Shown: one piece after another, positions 31,501-42,600 of the stretch | How the letters are laid out: every line of letters begins with the position of its first letter | Position numbering within the stretch: position 1 is the stretch's first letter | Assembly (NCBI GenBank): GCA_037178975.1 | Contig: JASJZH010000003.1 | Location: 2,542,001 to 2,606,000, forward strand | Source: Oscheius tipulae | Lineage: Eukaryota > Nematoda > Chromadorea > Rhabditida > Rhabditidae | Length of the DNA stretch: 64,000 nt | Direction of reading: 5' to 3' | Position numbers and translations under genes: made by a program | The notes under the pieces: model-generated | Told to the model about the DNA's origin: nothing | The model's input: only the letters and a program-made list of their open reading frames with translations | Database searches by the model: none

Positions 31501-34377
31501 GACTGACTACCTAGACAATCGGTCAAGCTCCCTAAAAGTTTTAGGCAGTGAGAGTACATCCGGTCATTCCAATGGTCTTCCGGATGTGTAGTGAAACTGT
31601 AACAGTAGTTTTCACCAAGAGTCAACTTCCTGGGTGTCAAGCAATCGGTACTTTCAGAGTCATACTGTTAGGAACGGTAGATAGAGAGTAAATCGGCCTC
31701 AATCGACTTCTGCGTCTCTTCCCTCTTTATCAGATCCCTTCCCAGAAAGCTTGGATCTCTAAGTGTACATCTAGACAAACATCAACCCCTCCTATCCCAA
31801 CACAGATTGCGTAATGAGCGCGAACGGACTATCTCTCTCTCTTCCGCGATTTCGCTCTCACACCTTTCATCAAAATAGGCGGGAAAGGTCACGAGGAGAA
31901 AGTTCATCTGGAGCATGTTCTCTTGTACGAATCGGTCCCTGGGAAAGAACATTCTATTTCAGTGTCTGAACTGTGTCACAGCGTGTGAATGCTGTGTGAA
32001 TCGGCTTCTGTACAGAGCCTGGCAAATATTTGCTATCAGTGATTATGGTTCCCCTCCTGGAAGAGGGCATGGACCTGTATAGATCCCTCGAAACTGGAGA
32101 GAGAAATCTCCCGGATGAGGTCGCTTTCACGCATCGACAGTAGGCGAAGCAACCGGTTGAGGAGAGAAATCCCTCCGAAGAACTTGTCGCCGAGGGGTCA
32201 ACATAGAGAAGAGTCTCATCGATGGCAGGAACCACGCTCCGACAGGTGTCAAGCTGGTTATGCTTCCGGAAACCTCTATAGTTTTGAACAGGTGGTCACA
32301 GTTCTAAAGACATCCTCTGGAAATTTCTAGGCTCTGCTCGATGTCTGTGAGAGAGAGAGAGAGAGAGAATCACAGGAATATTCTACAGTGATCACACAAA
32401 GTCCCTGCCTCTCTCCAGTTATAGGTCTTGATTAGTCTCTACTCCCAGATCTGACTATGTCTTTGTATTCAACAGAAGATTCTGAACTCAATAGCCCTTA
32501 CAGTCAGGGACAGTTCTCTGATCTCTTAGTCTGTCCCAAGCTTGAAGTTTGACTCCACCTATAGACAAATCCCTGAGTCTAAGATGAGTGACCATCCCTC
32601 TTTCCCTCTCTCTGTACAAAACTCGTTTCGCAGGTCAAGCACTTGAAAAAGAGTGAAGGCGCCAGGCGGCTATAAGACACTTTCGCCCCAACCAGAATAT
32701 GATGAGGCTGACTGACCAATAGACTGGAACTCGGAAAGAATCTGCATATCCTGGATCAGGAGTGGTTTCTCTACAGGTCTGGGGACTGTTTTGGTTTCAC
32801 AGTTCTTTTACAGACTGAGTCGATATCCAAACAGTTCAAATCCCCACCAAGTTCCTGTATACTCTTTCCCCAGCATCCCGTATAATTTTACGCTTGGCGG
32901 CTGCGGCTGTTCGCTCGTCCTTTGAGGCGCGTGCCCAAACATAAGCGCACGCTTGTGCGGAAACGGAACGTAGGATGCCGCTCCTGCAGTCGGAGAGTTT
33001 GCTCGGATTTAGAGGACTGTACAGAGAGGTAGCAGGACATTGAACAAGGATGTTCCCCAATGAAGAATGGGTGCATGAGTATGCGTCAAGTAGTCAGCAC
33101 AAGCCTAAGGATGCCCCTGTGGTTCTTTCCAAAGATCTATGATTTTTTTTCTACAGAACAGAATGACCAGTAACTGTCTTGCAGTTTCCTGACGCGAATC
33201 GTGTACTTTCATCAACATCAACTCTCTCTCACTCTCTCTTCCTGTCCCCTGAACCCTCGATCTCTTGAACAAACTTTCTACCAGTTCCCCTTCTAATCGG
33301 TCTGGCAACCCTTGTCTCCGGGTTTGTTACAAGCTTCAAAAGTCAACAGTTCCGTCGCGCGTTCCCCCTGTACACGCTTCCTGTTGTTCAAACAGTAGCG
33401 GCAGAATACAGATTCCGGCTACTACGGATAATCTCTTTGAATTCCTGATCATATATAGTAGACACTGTATTCAAGTAAGCCAAGGTTCTTCTACAAAAAG
33501 ATCTTCTTCTCCCCAAAAGGTGTGGTCAGATACTGAACAAACAGTGGTCAGCACGGAAAAGGGAACTGTGTTTGTCCGGGAATCACGGCTCTCTCCGTGA
33601 AAGTACAACTAGAGCTTTGTACAAACAGAGAAACATTTTGGCCGGAAGGAATTGAACCAAAGACTGAGCACGCTGAGTAGTCTCTGGCTTCCCCGTACTG
33701 TGTAGGGTTGAACTGTCCTATAGTATTTCGAATCTAGATAGTACGGGAGAGACCAGTTGGATCATCAAGTATCTCCCATACCGGGGGTGGCTCTCTACAG
33801 GGTCCTCTAAATCCAGGACCTCCCCTGAGAACAAATCTGTACAAAAAATCCTTGTGACGTTCTAGATGAGCGGATTGAACGCTTCGAAACTACTTACCAT
33901 TTATCCAGGGCCAAAGAAACGGGGGCAGATTTGATGATGAGCCTAGAGCTGTACTTTGCTGTGTTGACGTGCCTAATGGCGGCGCTGGAGGAGCTGAAAA
34001 AGATTGAACTGACTATCGACCAGCACACCTATAGTGATTCCTGGTAAAGGAACGGTTGATGCGGGTAGTAAGACATGTGGATGGACAGGGAACGAAGGTG
34101 GATCCGAGTGATCAGCCACGTCTAGACCGATTCCTAAACAATTCAGTGGTCAAAAAAAAGAGAGAGTATACATACCAGAATCTGGACTACTGGATGCGCT
34201 GGCACATTTTTGTTTTTCTAGGAGCCTTTGGAGAATGTTGATCGATTCGGACGAGGTCGTGGGCTGGTCAGTCACAAAACTGGCAGCACTCCAGAGGATG
34301 GCCGGAGCCGAGGTTCGACGACCGTCGGCGTACTTGGGAGTGGGACGTTCTATGCGAATCTCGTCGTCCACTTCCAT
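28545..34377 (-). CDS. ETS-domain transcription factor, ELF-like, 347 aa
   Basis: Minus-strand exons are 34176-34377, 33898-33993, 29940-30086, 29496-29634, 29395-29456, 29093-29184, 28950-29050, 28818-28905 and 28545-28661, all in phase. Residues ~216-309 are a complete ETS domain: [65 protein letters not shown]. The winged helix recognises GGAA/T, and the wording is closest to ELF-type ETS proteins. The N-terminus is acidic ([16 protein letters not shown]). A Pro/Gln-rich part ([20 protein letters not shown]) follows [19 protein letters not shown], which is formed across the 3.8-kb intron by a perfect phase match. The C-terminus is Ser/Asp-rich. A splice acceptor lies 20 bases before the ATG. 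The long intron (30087-33897) was accepted because both flanking exons read on as one sequence. Confidence 0.82.
28727..28790 (+). repeat. tRNA-like relic in an ETS intron
   Basis: The sequence AGCCGGTAAGAGGTCGGAC followed by GGGTTTGATCCC, at the spacing of a D arm and a T arm, resembles a decayed tRNA or tRNA-derived repeat. The stems do not pair fully, so it is not a functional tRNA. Confidence 0.3.
30090..33895. other. 3.8-kb intron of the ETS gene
   Basis: No second gene can be supported inside. A GA-run lies at about 32348-32368. A minus-strand tRNA-like relic at 31064-31130 has GGTCATGGGTTCAAGTC as a T-arm-like piece. A minus-strand frame near 30660-30800 reads a charged helical segment ([20 protein letters not shown]), but no start or partner exon is seen. 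Confidence 0.4.
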
Positions 34378-34399
34378 TTTGACCTCTGCGTGCTGAAAT

Positions 34400-37210
34400 T
34401 TTATGGGTAAATCTACTTCAATATGAGCAGAATCTAGGTCTAAACTTTGAACTTAATTTCACAAAACTACAAGGTGTACTGCGCACCAACTGACTCTATG
34501 GATGCCCAGGACAGTGTTGTAGAGGATAGACAGAGAGTTGGTGCGCAGCTTGATCGTCTATTGAGTTTTTGCATGAAAATGGTGGACAGTCGTGGACCGC
34601 AGAGTCTCTTACTCGTGTCTCTCAGTCTGTCCAAGTCTACTTGAAAGAGTCACTCGTCTTCATTACAGATCCCTAAGCTTCAGATAAATATAGCTTGTTT
34701 ACTAGGAGACTCATCGACTGTTTACTGCGTTAATGAACATGGACACTGTAAAACAAAATTCCCTTCCGCGCCAATAATTCACAAAAAGAAAGAAGCAGGA
34801 AATAGTGATAGGGAAGACAAAAAAAACAAGCCCATTAACCGTCGTCGATGATCAATAATTTCCGTCTAAAAATCCCTACGTAACTTCCTCCCCCCACGCG
34901 AGAAATTTCAACCGGTCTCTCTCAAGCAAACGCGGTCTAGGAAGCGACTGACCGCCAAGAGAACGATTGTGGTCATTTGTTAAATTCTGGCCTTTTTAAT
35001 TTTGGACAGATTAAGAATTGGAGGTAGATTAGAATAATGTAACCATAATCCGCTCCCAGGAAAAGGGAAGCAGATCTGGGAATATGATGGTGATGATGAT
35101 GATGAGGCTCACATGTGCTTGGAAACTTATCAGAAGGGTTTGAGACAGGTTTTTGAGCTTGATAGGGTAAGGAAGAGTCGAGGGACAGGAGTGAGTCAGA
35201 AGGAATCTCGTAAAAGTGACCAGCAGGCAGTAAACCTCAAACTTGGCGACCGTTTCTCAACAGGGGAGGCGCAGCACTATTAAAACTATTTGGGTAATGT
35301 TAGAACTGGTGACCATGGGCCTCGTGTGTATCCTTAGGATGAGATCAAAGGAAATAAATCGATCACTCTACCGTTTAAAAACTTTCTGGTTCCGGAAAGG
35401 CAACAATGCAATGCTCAGTCAAAAACCGCAGACAAGACTATGACTTTAAAATGTGTTCGTTGATCGTTTAAACGTTGGATACTCAGCCAGGCAGTTTGCA
35501 GTTTCTCCCTTTCGAATAGTTTTGACAATGGAAAGACGGTGTGAGTATTTAAGCTTGGCTCGATCTAGAATGCTCTGATGACCAAGCATTTGATAATGGG
35601 TCCCGCAACAAATAACTTCAGGCAAAAGCCCCTAACAGTCAGCAGTTCAAAAGAAATAGAAATCAGAGCTGGCAGCCCAAACTCATATGTTCACCAATCT
35701 TGAATTAGAAACTTTGGAGAGTTGGTTCAGAGAAATCGAGAGATCGAGTACACGTCTACCATTTCCAGAACTTCCTGTCAAATTTCCTTACTCTCTCTCT
35801 CTCTCTCTCTCTTTGAGAGATACCAATTCGCCAGGACTGCTAGACCAATAAAACTACTTTCTACTATCTTCCCGATATCAAAAAAGAGAAAAGGACAGGA
35901 GACTATGACGCCCAAGAAGGGAGAGAAAGGGCACCGAGCTGTTTGTTGAAAACAACAACGATGAAATTGCAAAGAGGCAGATAATCTATGGTCATCGAGG
36001 CGTGAAGGGAGAGAGGAGGAAATTGAGATGCTAACAAGCAATGGGTCTTTGGCAAAGTTCGAATTTTCTTTTGTGGGAAATCAGACTCGAGTCACCTGTC
36101 CCGAAAGGCGTGGAAAGAGAGAGACAGTACAAAATTTGTGACAGCACACAGTTATAGACAGTTTTTGTAGCCTCGATGAATAAGCAAAGTTGTATTTTTT
36201 GACGCCTATGGCTGTTTTTGGAACTGGGTCTGTGCCTGCTATTTTCGCAGCAGACTAGCCTTTACAGTTTGCAGCTTCATTCAGGCACAAAACATCATTT
36301 TCAAACCTTCGCATGCTCTAGAAATTCGGAGAAAATTACAGGATCTACAAGTTTGTAGAACATCACAAGAGTGAAAAACGTCGTCTCGAGACCGAAAGAT
36401 GGCACGGAGTAGGACAGAAAGTGTACAAGAGTATAAGTACAGGATATTAGTCCCAGTACGGTTAGAAAGAAGAGTTAGGACAAGACTTCTTTGGAAAAAA
36501 AATGATAGAATGAGACAGGGTATCCACAAGAAAGACATGGAAATGAAAACAGGAAGAAAGCCAATGAATATCTGATAGTTTACGCTATCCTTCGGATCAA
36601 AAAAAAAAACAACACCTCTTCCTCGTCGATTCTTGGCGCCATTTTGACAGTTTGCAGGAGAAGATCGCTATTGCGGTTAGTCAGTTGTATCATCCGTGCC
36701 CAGGCGCCTGGCGGAAGCGAACGCGGAGAGGGGCGGAGGCTGGAGTGGGGGAAATGCTGCGACCGCGGGCAACGCCCCTTTTGAATTTGAACTCTTAGCT
36801 GTTTTGAACCTAACAGAGTGAACAGGTAAATGTGTTTTGTCAGGAGAGAGTTGGTGTTTGAGACTGTTCAGGGAGAGAGTCAAGGTTTGTTTATGTTTGA
36901 CCTGGGCGCCTGAGCACTCTCTCTTTCTTCCGGAAAGAAAAGTTCCTGCCAGGTTGCACAGTCTGTTTGTGAACTATCTCAGTCTGGTTGGGCTCAGAAC
37001 CCAGCCGACTGCTTCCGTTTCTGACCAGGTGTTTGAAAAGCGACGCACTCCTGCTGGTAAGGACTACTGGTAAGGAAGATCTGTTACCGCTACTGATCCA
37101 GAACAATGAAAAACTTGAACCGTGAACACAGCACACAAACCCTTCAGTATCAGTGACACTACCAATGGACAGCATAGAGGACAGAATAAGAGCCTCCTGT
37201 TTGTCCACAA
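34400..37210. other. Intergenic stretch upstream of the ETS gene
   Basis: No convincing gene. It contains inverted words CTGCGCACCAACT and AGTTGGTGCGCAG at about 34480-34546, a CT-run at 35791-35812, and TTGGCGACCGTTTCTCAACA at about 35243, which resembles an LTR-retrotransposon primer-binding site. Several long open frames on both strands lack splice or start context and look like chance frames. Confidence 0.35.
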
Positions 37211-37391
37211 GAAGCATCACCAGATAAACCCTTGGTCCACCCAGGAAGCCAATAGAACCACAGGAATAAGGTACTTCCGAGTAGACAGCGAAGACATCAA
37301 GAAGCAGGCAGTTAGAGAAAAAGCAGCAGCTACCAAAAAAGAAACACAACGAGAAATAAACAAGACTACGCCCAGAAGTTTTTATTGGGGT

Positions 37392-37718
37392 CTAGGCAGC
37401 AGAGAGGGGGATAGTGATGGATCCGGCAGGTTGGGCTCCCTCGAAGGCCGTCTTGGCATCAGCAGCATCGGCCGGGACGACGGCAAAGTGGACAACGAGC
37501 TTGTCTTCCTTGGCTTCTCCAGCGGTACGGGTGATTTCCAGCGGGGTAGCGGCACCGGGTTCGACGAATCCGAAGACCGGCTTGATGCGGTACTCGTTGT
37601 TGTTGCTGCTCTTCACCTTGAAGGCCAGACGGTCCGTTCCGGCGTTGGCCAGCTGGTGGTTAGAGTTGCCTCCAGTAGCGGGGACGGAGCAGGCGGGTGG
37701 ATCGGCGGTCAGCGACAT
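37392..37718 (-). CDS. SSP-type MSP-domain sperm protein, copy 2, 108 aa
   Basis: Single exon, nearly identical to copy 1 at 26345-26671. The only residue change noticed is GGNSNHQL in place of GGNSTHQL. The full MSP fold is present, with an intact frame, stop codon and AATAAA site. The promoter region, including TATAAAA at 37754-37760, is conserved, so the gene should be expressed like copy 1 during spermatogenesis. The frame is open upstream of the ATG for 98 more codons, but homology and the TATA position place the start at 37716-37718. Confidence 0.9.
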   Translation of the reverse strand: MSLTADPPACSVPATGGNSNHQLANAGTDRLAFKVKSSNNNEYRIKPVFGFVEPGAATPLEITRTAGEAKEDKLVVHFAVVPADAADAKTAFEGAQPAGSITIPLSAA

Positions 37719-37753
37719 TGTTCGATTGGGTTCCCTTCTGCCCTTCGCTCTCC

Positions 37754-37760
37754 TTTTATA
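37754..37760 (-). promoter_or_regulatory. TATA box of SSP copy 2
   Basis: TATAAAA on the minus strand in the same position and context as in SSP copy 1. Confidence 0.6.
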
Positions 37761-38105
37761 GTCGAACTTGGAGGTAATTAGAGTTGATTTTGCATTGTTT
37801 TGAAAGAAAGTTTGCAATGTTGCTAGGTTACGGGAGTAATTACTGATTTCTGGAGTTGGACAAAATTTCGTTGTTTTGGAACCAGAAAAACTAATTGTAC
37901 CAGTCGGCTTTGCCTCTGTTCGGCGGTTTTGATGGACGCCTCTTGCAAATTGTAAAGATAGGATTAGTGGCTTCCTAGATGGACCCAGGGTTTGTCTGAT
38001 GATGCCTTGCATTGGTTCGGAAACCAGTAGCTAGGTTGTAGTGTCGTTAAAGGTGAAGCTAAAGGGTGAAATACAAGGGCCGAGGGCCAGACACAAGTAA
38101 GCGAT

Positions 38106-39600
38106 TGAACAACGGACATACTTCCGTGATTTCATACTTCCAAGGATGTGGAAGTATGAAATCACCAAGGATGCGAAAGTATGAAACGAAAGATTCGAAG
38201 AGAGTATTAGCCACGATCGGAACGAGAAAGAGATTGCTAGAACGAGGAAGACGACGGATTCTGCCACTAAGTGCTGTCCCTTGTCTCTGTCCTGTGTACT
38301 CTGTCAGGTTCGAAATGGTCCGAAATCTAATTGTAGGGCTACTGGAAAGCTATTGGAATCCTGTCCTTGATTCACATTGTCACCTCATCACTCATGTTCT
38401 CTCGATCAGAGAACACTTTTTCTCGTCTCCACTTCTCCTTTTTTGCACTGGCCATCCGCTTTCCGTGAGCGTGACCAACCAAGAGACGTGAATGCTCTCC
38501 CTGCAATACAGGAGGCTTGAATGCAAACAGCCCAGAGAGAGCGAGCAAACGTCGGGTTCGTCGAGTTGCGCGTTCCAGGGAAGTCCAGGGGGGACATTTC
38601 ACAGGTTACGGACTTCCGGCGGGCTGCTTTGATCACAGAGAGTGAGAGGGAGAGTACGGAACCACAGAGCTCTCGTAAAAATTTCACCCTGCGGAGCTCG
38701 GATTTTTACGACTGACTCGGAATTCGATACCCACCGAGCGCAGATCACAAAGCAGGAAAACACCTCCCCATCTTTATGGTTCGATACTTGAGGGCCTAGA
38801 CAATGTGCCATCTACGGATTTCTGAGAAATGGATATAGTTCAGGTTTCTCATGGTTTTTGGTTACGATAACCAGAAGGAACCATGTTTCCGGGGGAACGG
38901 AATGTAATTTTCTCGTTTCAATTTTTCAAAACTTCTTTTATGACTTCTTTTATACAAATTCCACTGGTTTTAGACAGTTTAAAAAGCCGATAGCTAAGGA
39001 ATTGGACGGGAAGAAATAGAAAAACCAGCGCCATTTTTAAATAGTTTTGCACTCCTAGAACTCTTTTTTCGGGGACATAAACTTATCTTCCTTTGTGATG
39101 TTCTGCAAAGTTGTGGATCACATCAATACCTACAACTTTTCAAAACAGAAAAGAAAGTGGCTGTTTGGTCTGAAAAACTAGAGTCGGAGTTGAGCAACGC
39201 ATCATTCAGTACCTTCCAACTGTTCAGCTTCTGTACTATGCAGAGTCGAAATCAATCTCATTCTCTTTCTAATATCTACTATCCACTATCCAAAGCCCAA
39301 CGGCTTCTGTGGCGGATCCTGTTTATTTGTTTGTTTATCCCTGGCCACGAACCAGAAGCAATAATTTTTTGCCTATTAATTTGTGCCAAAAGTTTGCAAG
39401 CCAATTTTGAAGTTTGCGAAAGAATGAGTTGCTATTGGAAAGAGTAACACAGAGCAAGAGTGGTTGAAGTTGCCTTTAGACAGCTCTTATTACTCTCCCT
39501 TTCTTAATTCAAAAGCAGCTCGCTCAGTTTCACCCCTACCGTCTCGACGCACCCATGAATCGACATCCCGCTTCCCCATTCTAATGACTCTTCCTCTTCA
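38106..39600. other. Intergenic stretch
   Basis: No gene can be supported. A small palindrome pair (TTTCATACTTCC and GGAAGTATGAAAT) lies at 38130-38165. A dispersed word of the type TTCTGCAAAGTTGTGGATC lies at about 39101, and related words occur elsewhere in the window. Confidence 0.35.
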
Positions 39601-39605
39601 ATCCA

Positions 39606-42600
39606 ATGGACGATCTTCACTTTTTCCCGATCATCGAGGTTTCAACCAACGAGAGCAAGTCATATTCGGTTGATGAATACGATCGAATGGTTTGTTCCAG
39701 CCCTTCTCCATTCAAAAAATGCAGTAGGTCCAAGAAGAATTCAAGCGTCTCCGTCAGGCCAGGGAACCGATTCGACTGATTCAAGGACGTTCTGCCAGGA
39801 CTGTCGCCATCATCCATGCGTGAGCCTCTTTTCACTTTTGGAGAGTATATTGTCTCATTCAGATGTCTGCTCTCGGGTCGACCTTTCGCCTTCCTCCCTC
39901 CCAATATTCCCGAGTCCGAATTCCGTCCCAGCTGGCTCCTCGACCGGATCAAAGTCAGTCTTACCCCCTTTCACTGGACTCTTCTTCCAGGCTCTCGATT
40001 CCGACCAGACAGATCAGGCACGTCCTCTCAACTCCAAGGAACAGATCTGCTACGCAATTCGGACGAGTGGATCGACAGGAAAACCGAAGCTCGTGGCTGT
40101 CTCGAACCGAGCAATCTGGCCAAACATTACTGACTTTAGGTCGGTCCCTTATCTGTTGCAAGAAAATCGATCAGCGAGTTTTGTTTTGTACGCTTCTGGG
40201 TCCAGTTGAACTCGTGCTGTGTTCCAGCTGATTCTCTTAACTATTTGAACAGGATCGCTCTCAGTTTTCTGGCAGTTTTTCCTTCCACTGTGTACCGTGA
40301 TTTCGCTTGACACTTTTCCAGAAGACGATTCAAGTTGACCGAGAATGACCGCATTCTGTTCTCGACGTCCGTCCTCTTCGACCCTTCCATTGTCGAAATC
40401 TTTCTCTGCATGGCCACAGGTAAATCCTCTTCCGGTTACATGACAAAACAAGCTTTAGGAGCCACCATGATCTTAGTCTCGGACGAGTTTCGTTCTTCTC
40501 CACACCTTCTGGCTAAAGCTATTCAACAGTACAAGCCGACCTTCGTCCAGATGACGCCTGCGCTGTTCAAAATGCTCAGCTTTACTAATGAGAACATAGG
40601 GCTGATGGACAGCGTTAGAACCCTGCTCCTTGGTGGTGAAAAGGTTTGTTTTGGACGCAAAAAAGAGAAAACAGTTGCATCGGCCGGGAATCGAACCCGG
40701 GTCGCCCGCGTGGCAGGCGAGCATTCTACCACTGAACCACCGATGCTTCCATTTTCCCGAACTCGCCGTGTCAGGGGTTTCCAACTTTGTTTTTCAGTTC
40801 CCGCTCCAATACATCGAAAAATTGCGTCTCTCCCACTATCCCAACACTAGCTTTTACGATGTTTACGGCGTGAGCGAGGTTTCATGTTGGGCTACTGCCT
40901 ACAGAGTCGAGAAAGGGTAAGATTTCAGCTTCCGCCTTGAAATTCAAGTTACAGATGCCTCCAGGTCCCCATAGGAGATCCCCTCGACCAGACGGAGATA
41001 CGGATCGGCAACGAGGGTGCTGTATTCATCGAGGGCCCGAGAATCTGCTATATCAACGGACATCAGCCTTTAAGTCATCCAACCGGCGACTGGGCTCTGA
41101 AGACGGACAACGGCTGGATTCTACAGGGACGACTGGACAACGTGGTAGGTCCCTTCTACTGTATTTTATCTGGGTAGAGGCTTGAGAACACGTGTTCCTT
41201 GTGAAATAGTTCTTTCCGGAACAAAGTTTGTTCTCTATCAGAAGTCGCCTACAGACCGAGCAATTTACGACAAGATGACTGTAATTGCTAGCATGTTCCG
41301 AATATTTCAGAAGAAAATCAATGGAATCAAGCTGAACCTCGAGGACTGTTCCGAGATCGTTCTGTCCGCTGTCTCCGAGCTCGATTTTGCCCGATTCCTC
41401 GTCTGGAAGAATGACTATCTTGTCCTCTTTGTTAAGTTCAAAGAGTCAACTGGAAAGTCAGAGTCAGAGCTCGTCTCTATGGTCAAGAAGAACTCGCCTC
41501 CGAATCTTCCAGTGACTGTCATCCCGATTCAGAGCGTCCCTCTCACCAACAATGGTCAATTTTGTGACTTTTCATAGAACATAATGATTCAGGCAAGGTA
41601 AACAACGAGCAGCTGCTCGAAGTACTAGCGACTGTCTACACTTTCCAGTGGAGGAAAGCACACTTCTGGCAGATTCTGGCCCAACATGGCATCACGAAAG
41701 AGATGAGTCAAGCGGTTCCAGTCTATTACGGTATGTTTAATTCATTTGGGGAATTGGTAGGATCTTCGGGACAAGAGCATAGGCACGAAGAATCATGTCC
41801 TAATAGGAAAAGATGTTTTGGACGGTTGTCTTTTGATAGTCATGGTCCAGAGAGATTTTCGAACACCAGCTGCAGATTTTTGAACGAAGAATGTCAGCGA
41901 CTCGGTGAACCTGTTCAAGAGTGATACTTTTTGTCAAGTCCAACTGTAAGCTAACCTATCCGATAGAGCCGGGCTAGAAAAGTACCTGTCCACGTGAATA
42001 TTGCATTAAGTTTTTAGCAAATACTGTCAGAGAGTACTAATGGTGAATTAAATCAAGGTTTCACAGCGAACCGGCAACTCTATGTCTCTGACAATGTCAA
42101 AACGGAAACTTTGAGCATAAACCAAGATCTGCTTTCCCCCTTTCTTCTCGGTCTTCTCAGATTAAAACCTTCCAACTACAACTGGAACGAACCCCAAGCT
42201 GTCAAGGAAAGGGTGTGGTCGGAAAGGTGGTCTTGCCGTCGGCACAAGTCACGAATTCGATGCGCCAGCAATAATCACTTGGAAAGGCAAACCCCTCACT
42301 CCTCACCTCCAAAAAACAGCAGGGTAGTTATTTTTCTCTCACAATAACAGGATCTAAGAGTTTGCGGTCACTATTATTTACGGATCTGTTCTATACCTAT
42401 GTTTGCCTCCCTCGCTTTGACGTCACATGGACCGTTTTGTTATAATATATCACAAGCAGATTACGGGAGTGCTCAACTATTAACTGTTTGTCTAAAATAG
42501 CCCCCCCCACTCAATTAAAGAAGCATGTGCGATAAAGTAACAGAACAGATTATAGGACCCTCGTTCCTCGATAGTTTTTATCTGTTTGTGTCTAGGCATG

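Larger units (their letters stand above)
37214..38105. repeat. SSP duplicon with short inverted flanks
   Basis: The segment carrying SSP copy 2 is a direct-orientation copy of 26165-26790. It is bordered on the left by GCATCACCAGATAAACCCTT and on the right (about 37967-38010) by the inverted, slightly diverged counterpart. The gene therefore sits between inverted repeats of about 40-45 bp. The right flank continues into sequence shared with 56580-56690. Confidence 0.7.

Noticed and set aside
36891..37349. 152-codon minus-strand frame with hydrophobic start
   Set aside because: No ATG context, no recognisable sequence, and it overlaps the repeat flank of SSP copy 2; probably chance.
42180..42340. 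Possible extra exon of the AASDH-type gene (VGTSHEFDAPAIITWKGK)
   Set aside because: Its phase does not fit exon 10 (ends with one base) and exon 11, and direct joining of exons 10 and 11 restores a proper carrier motif.
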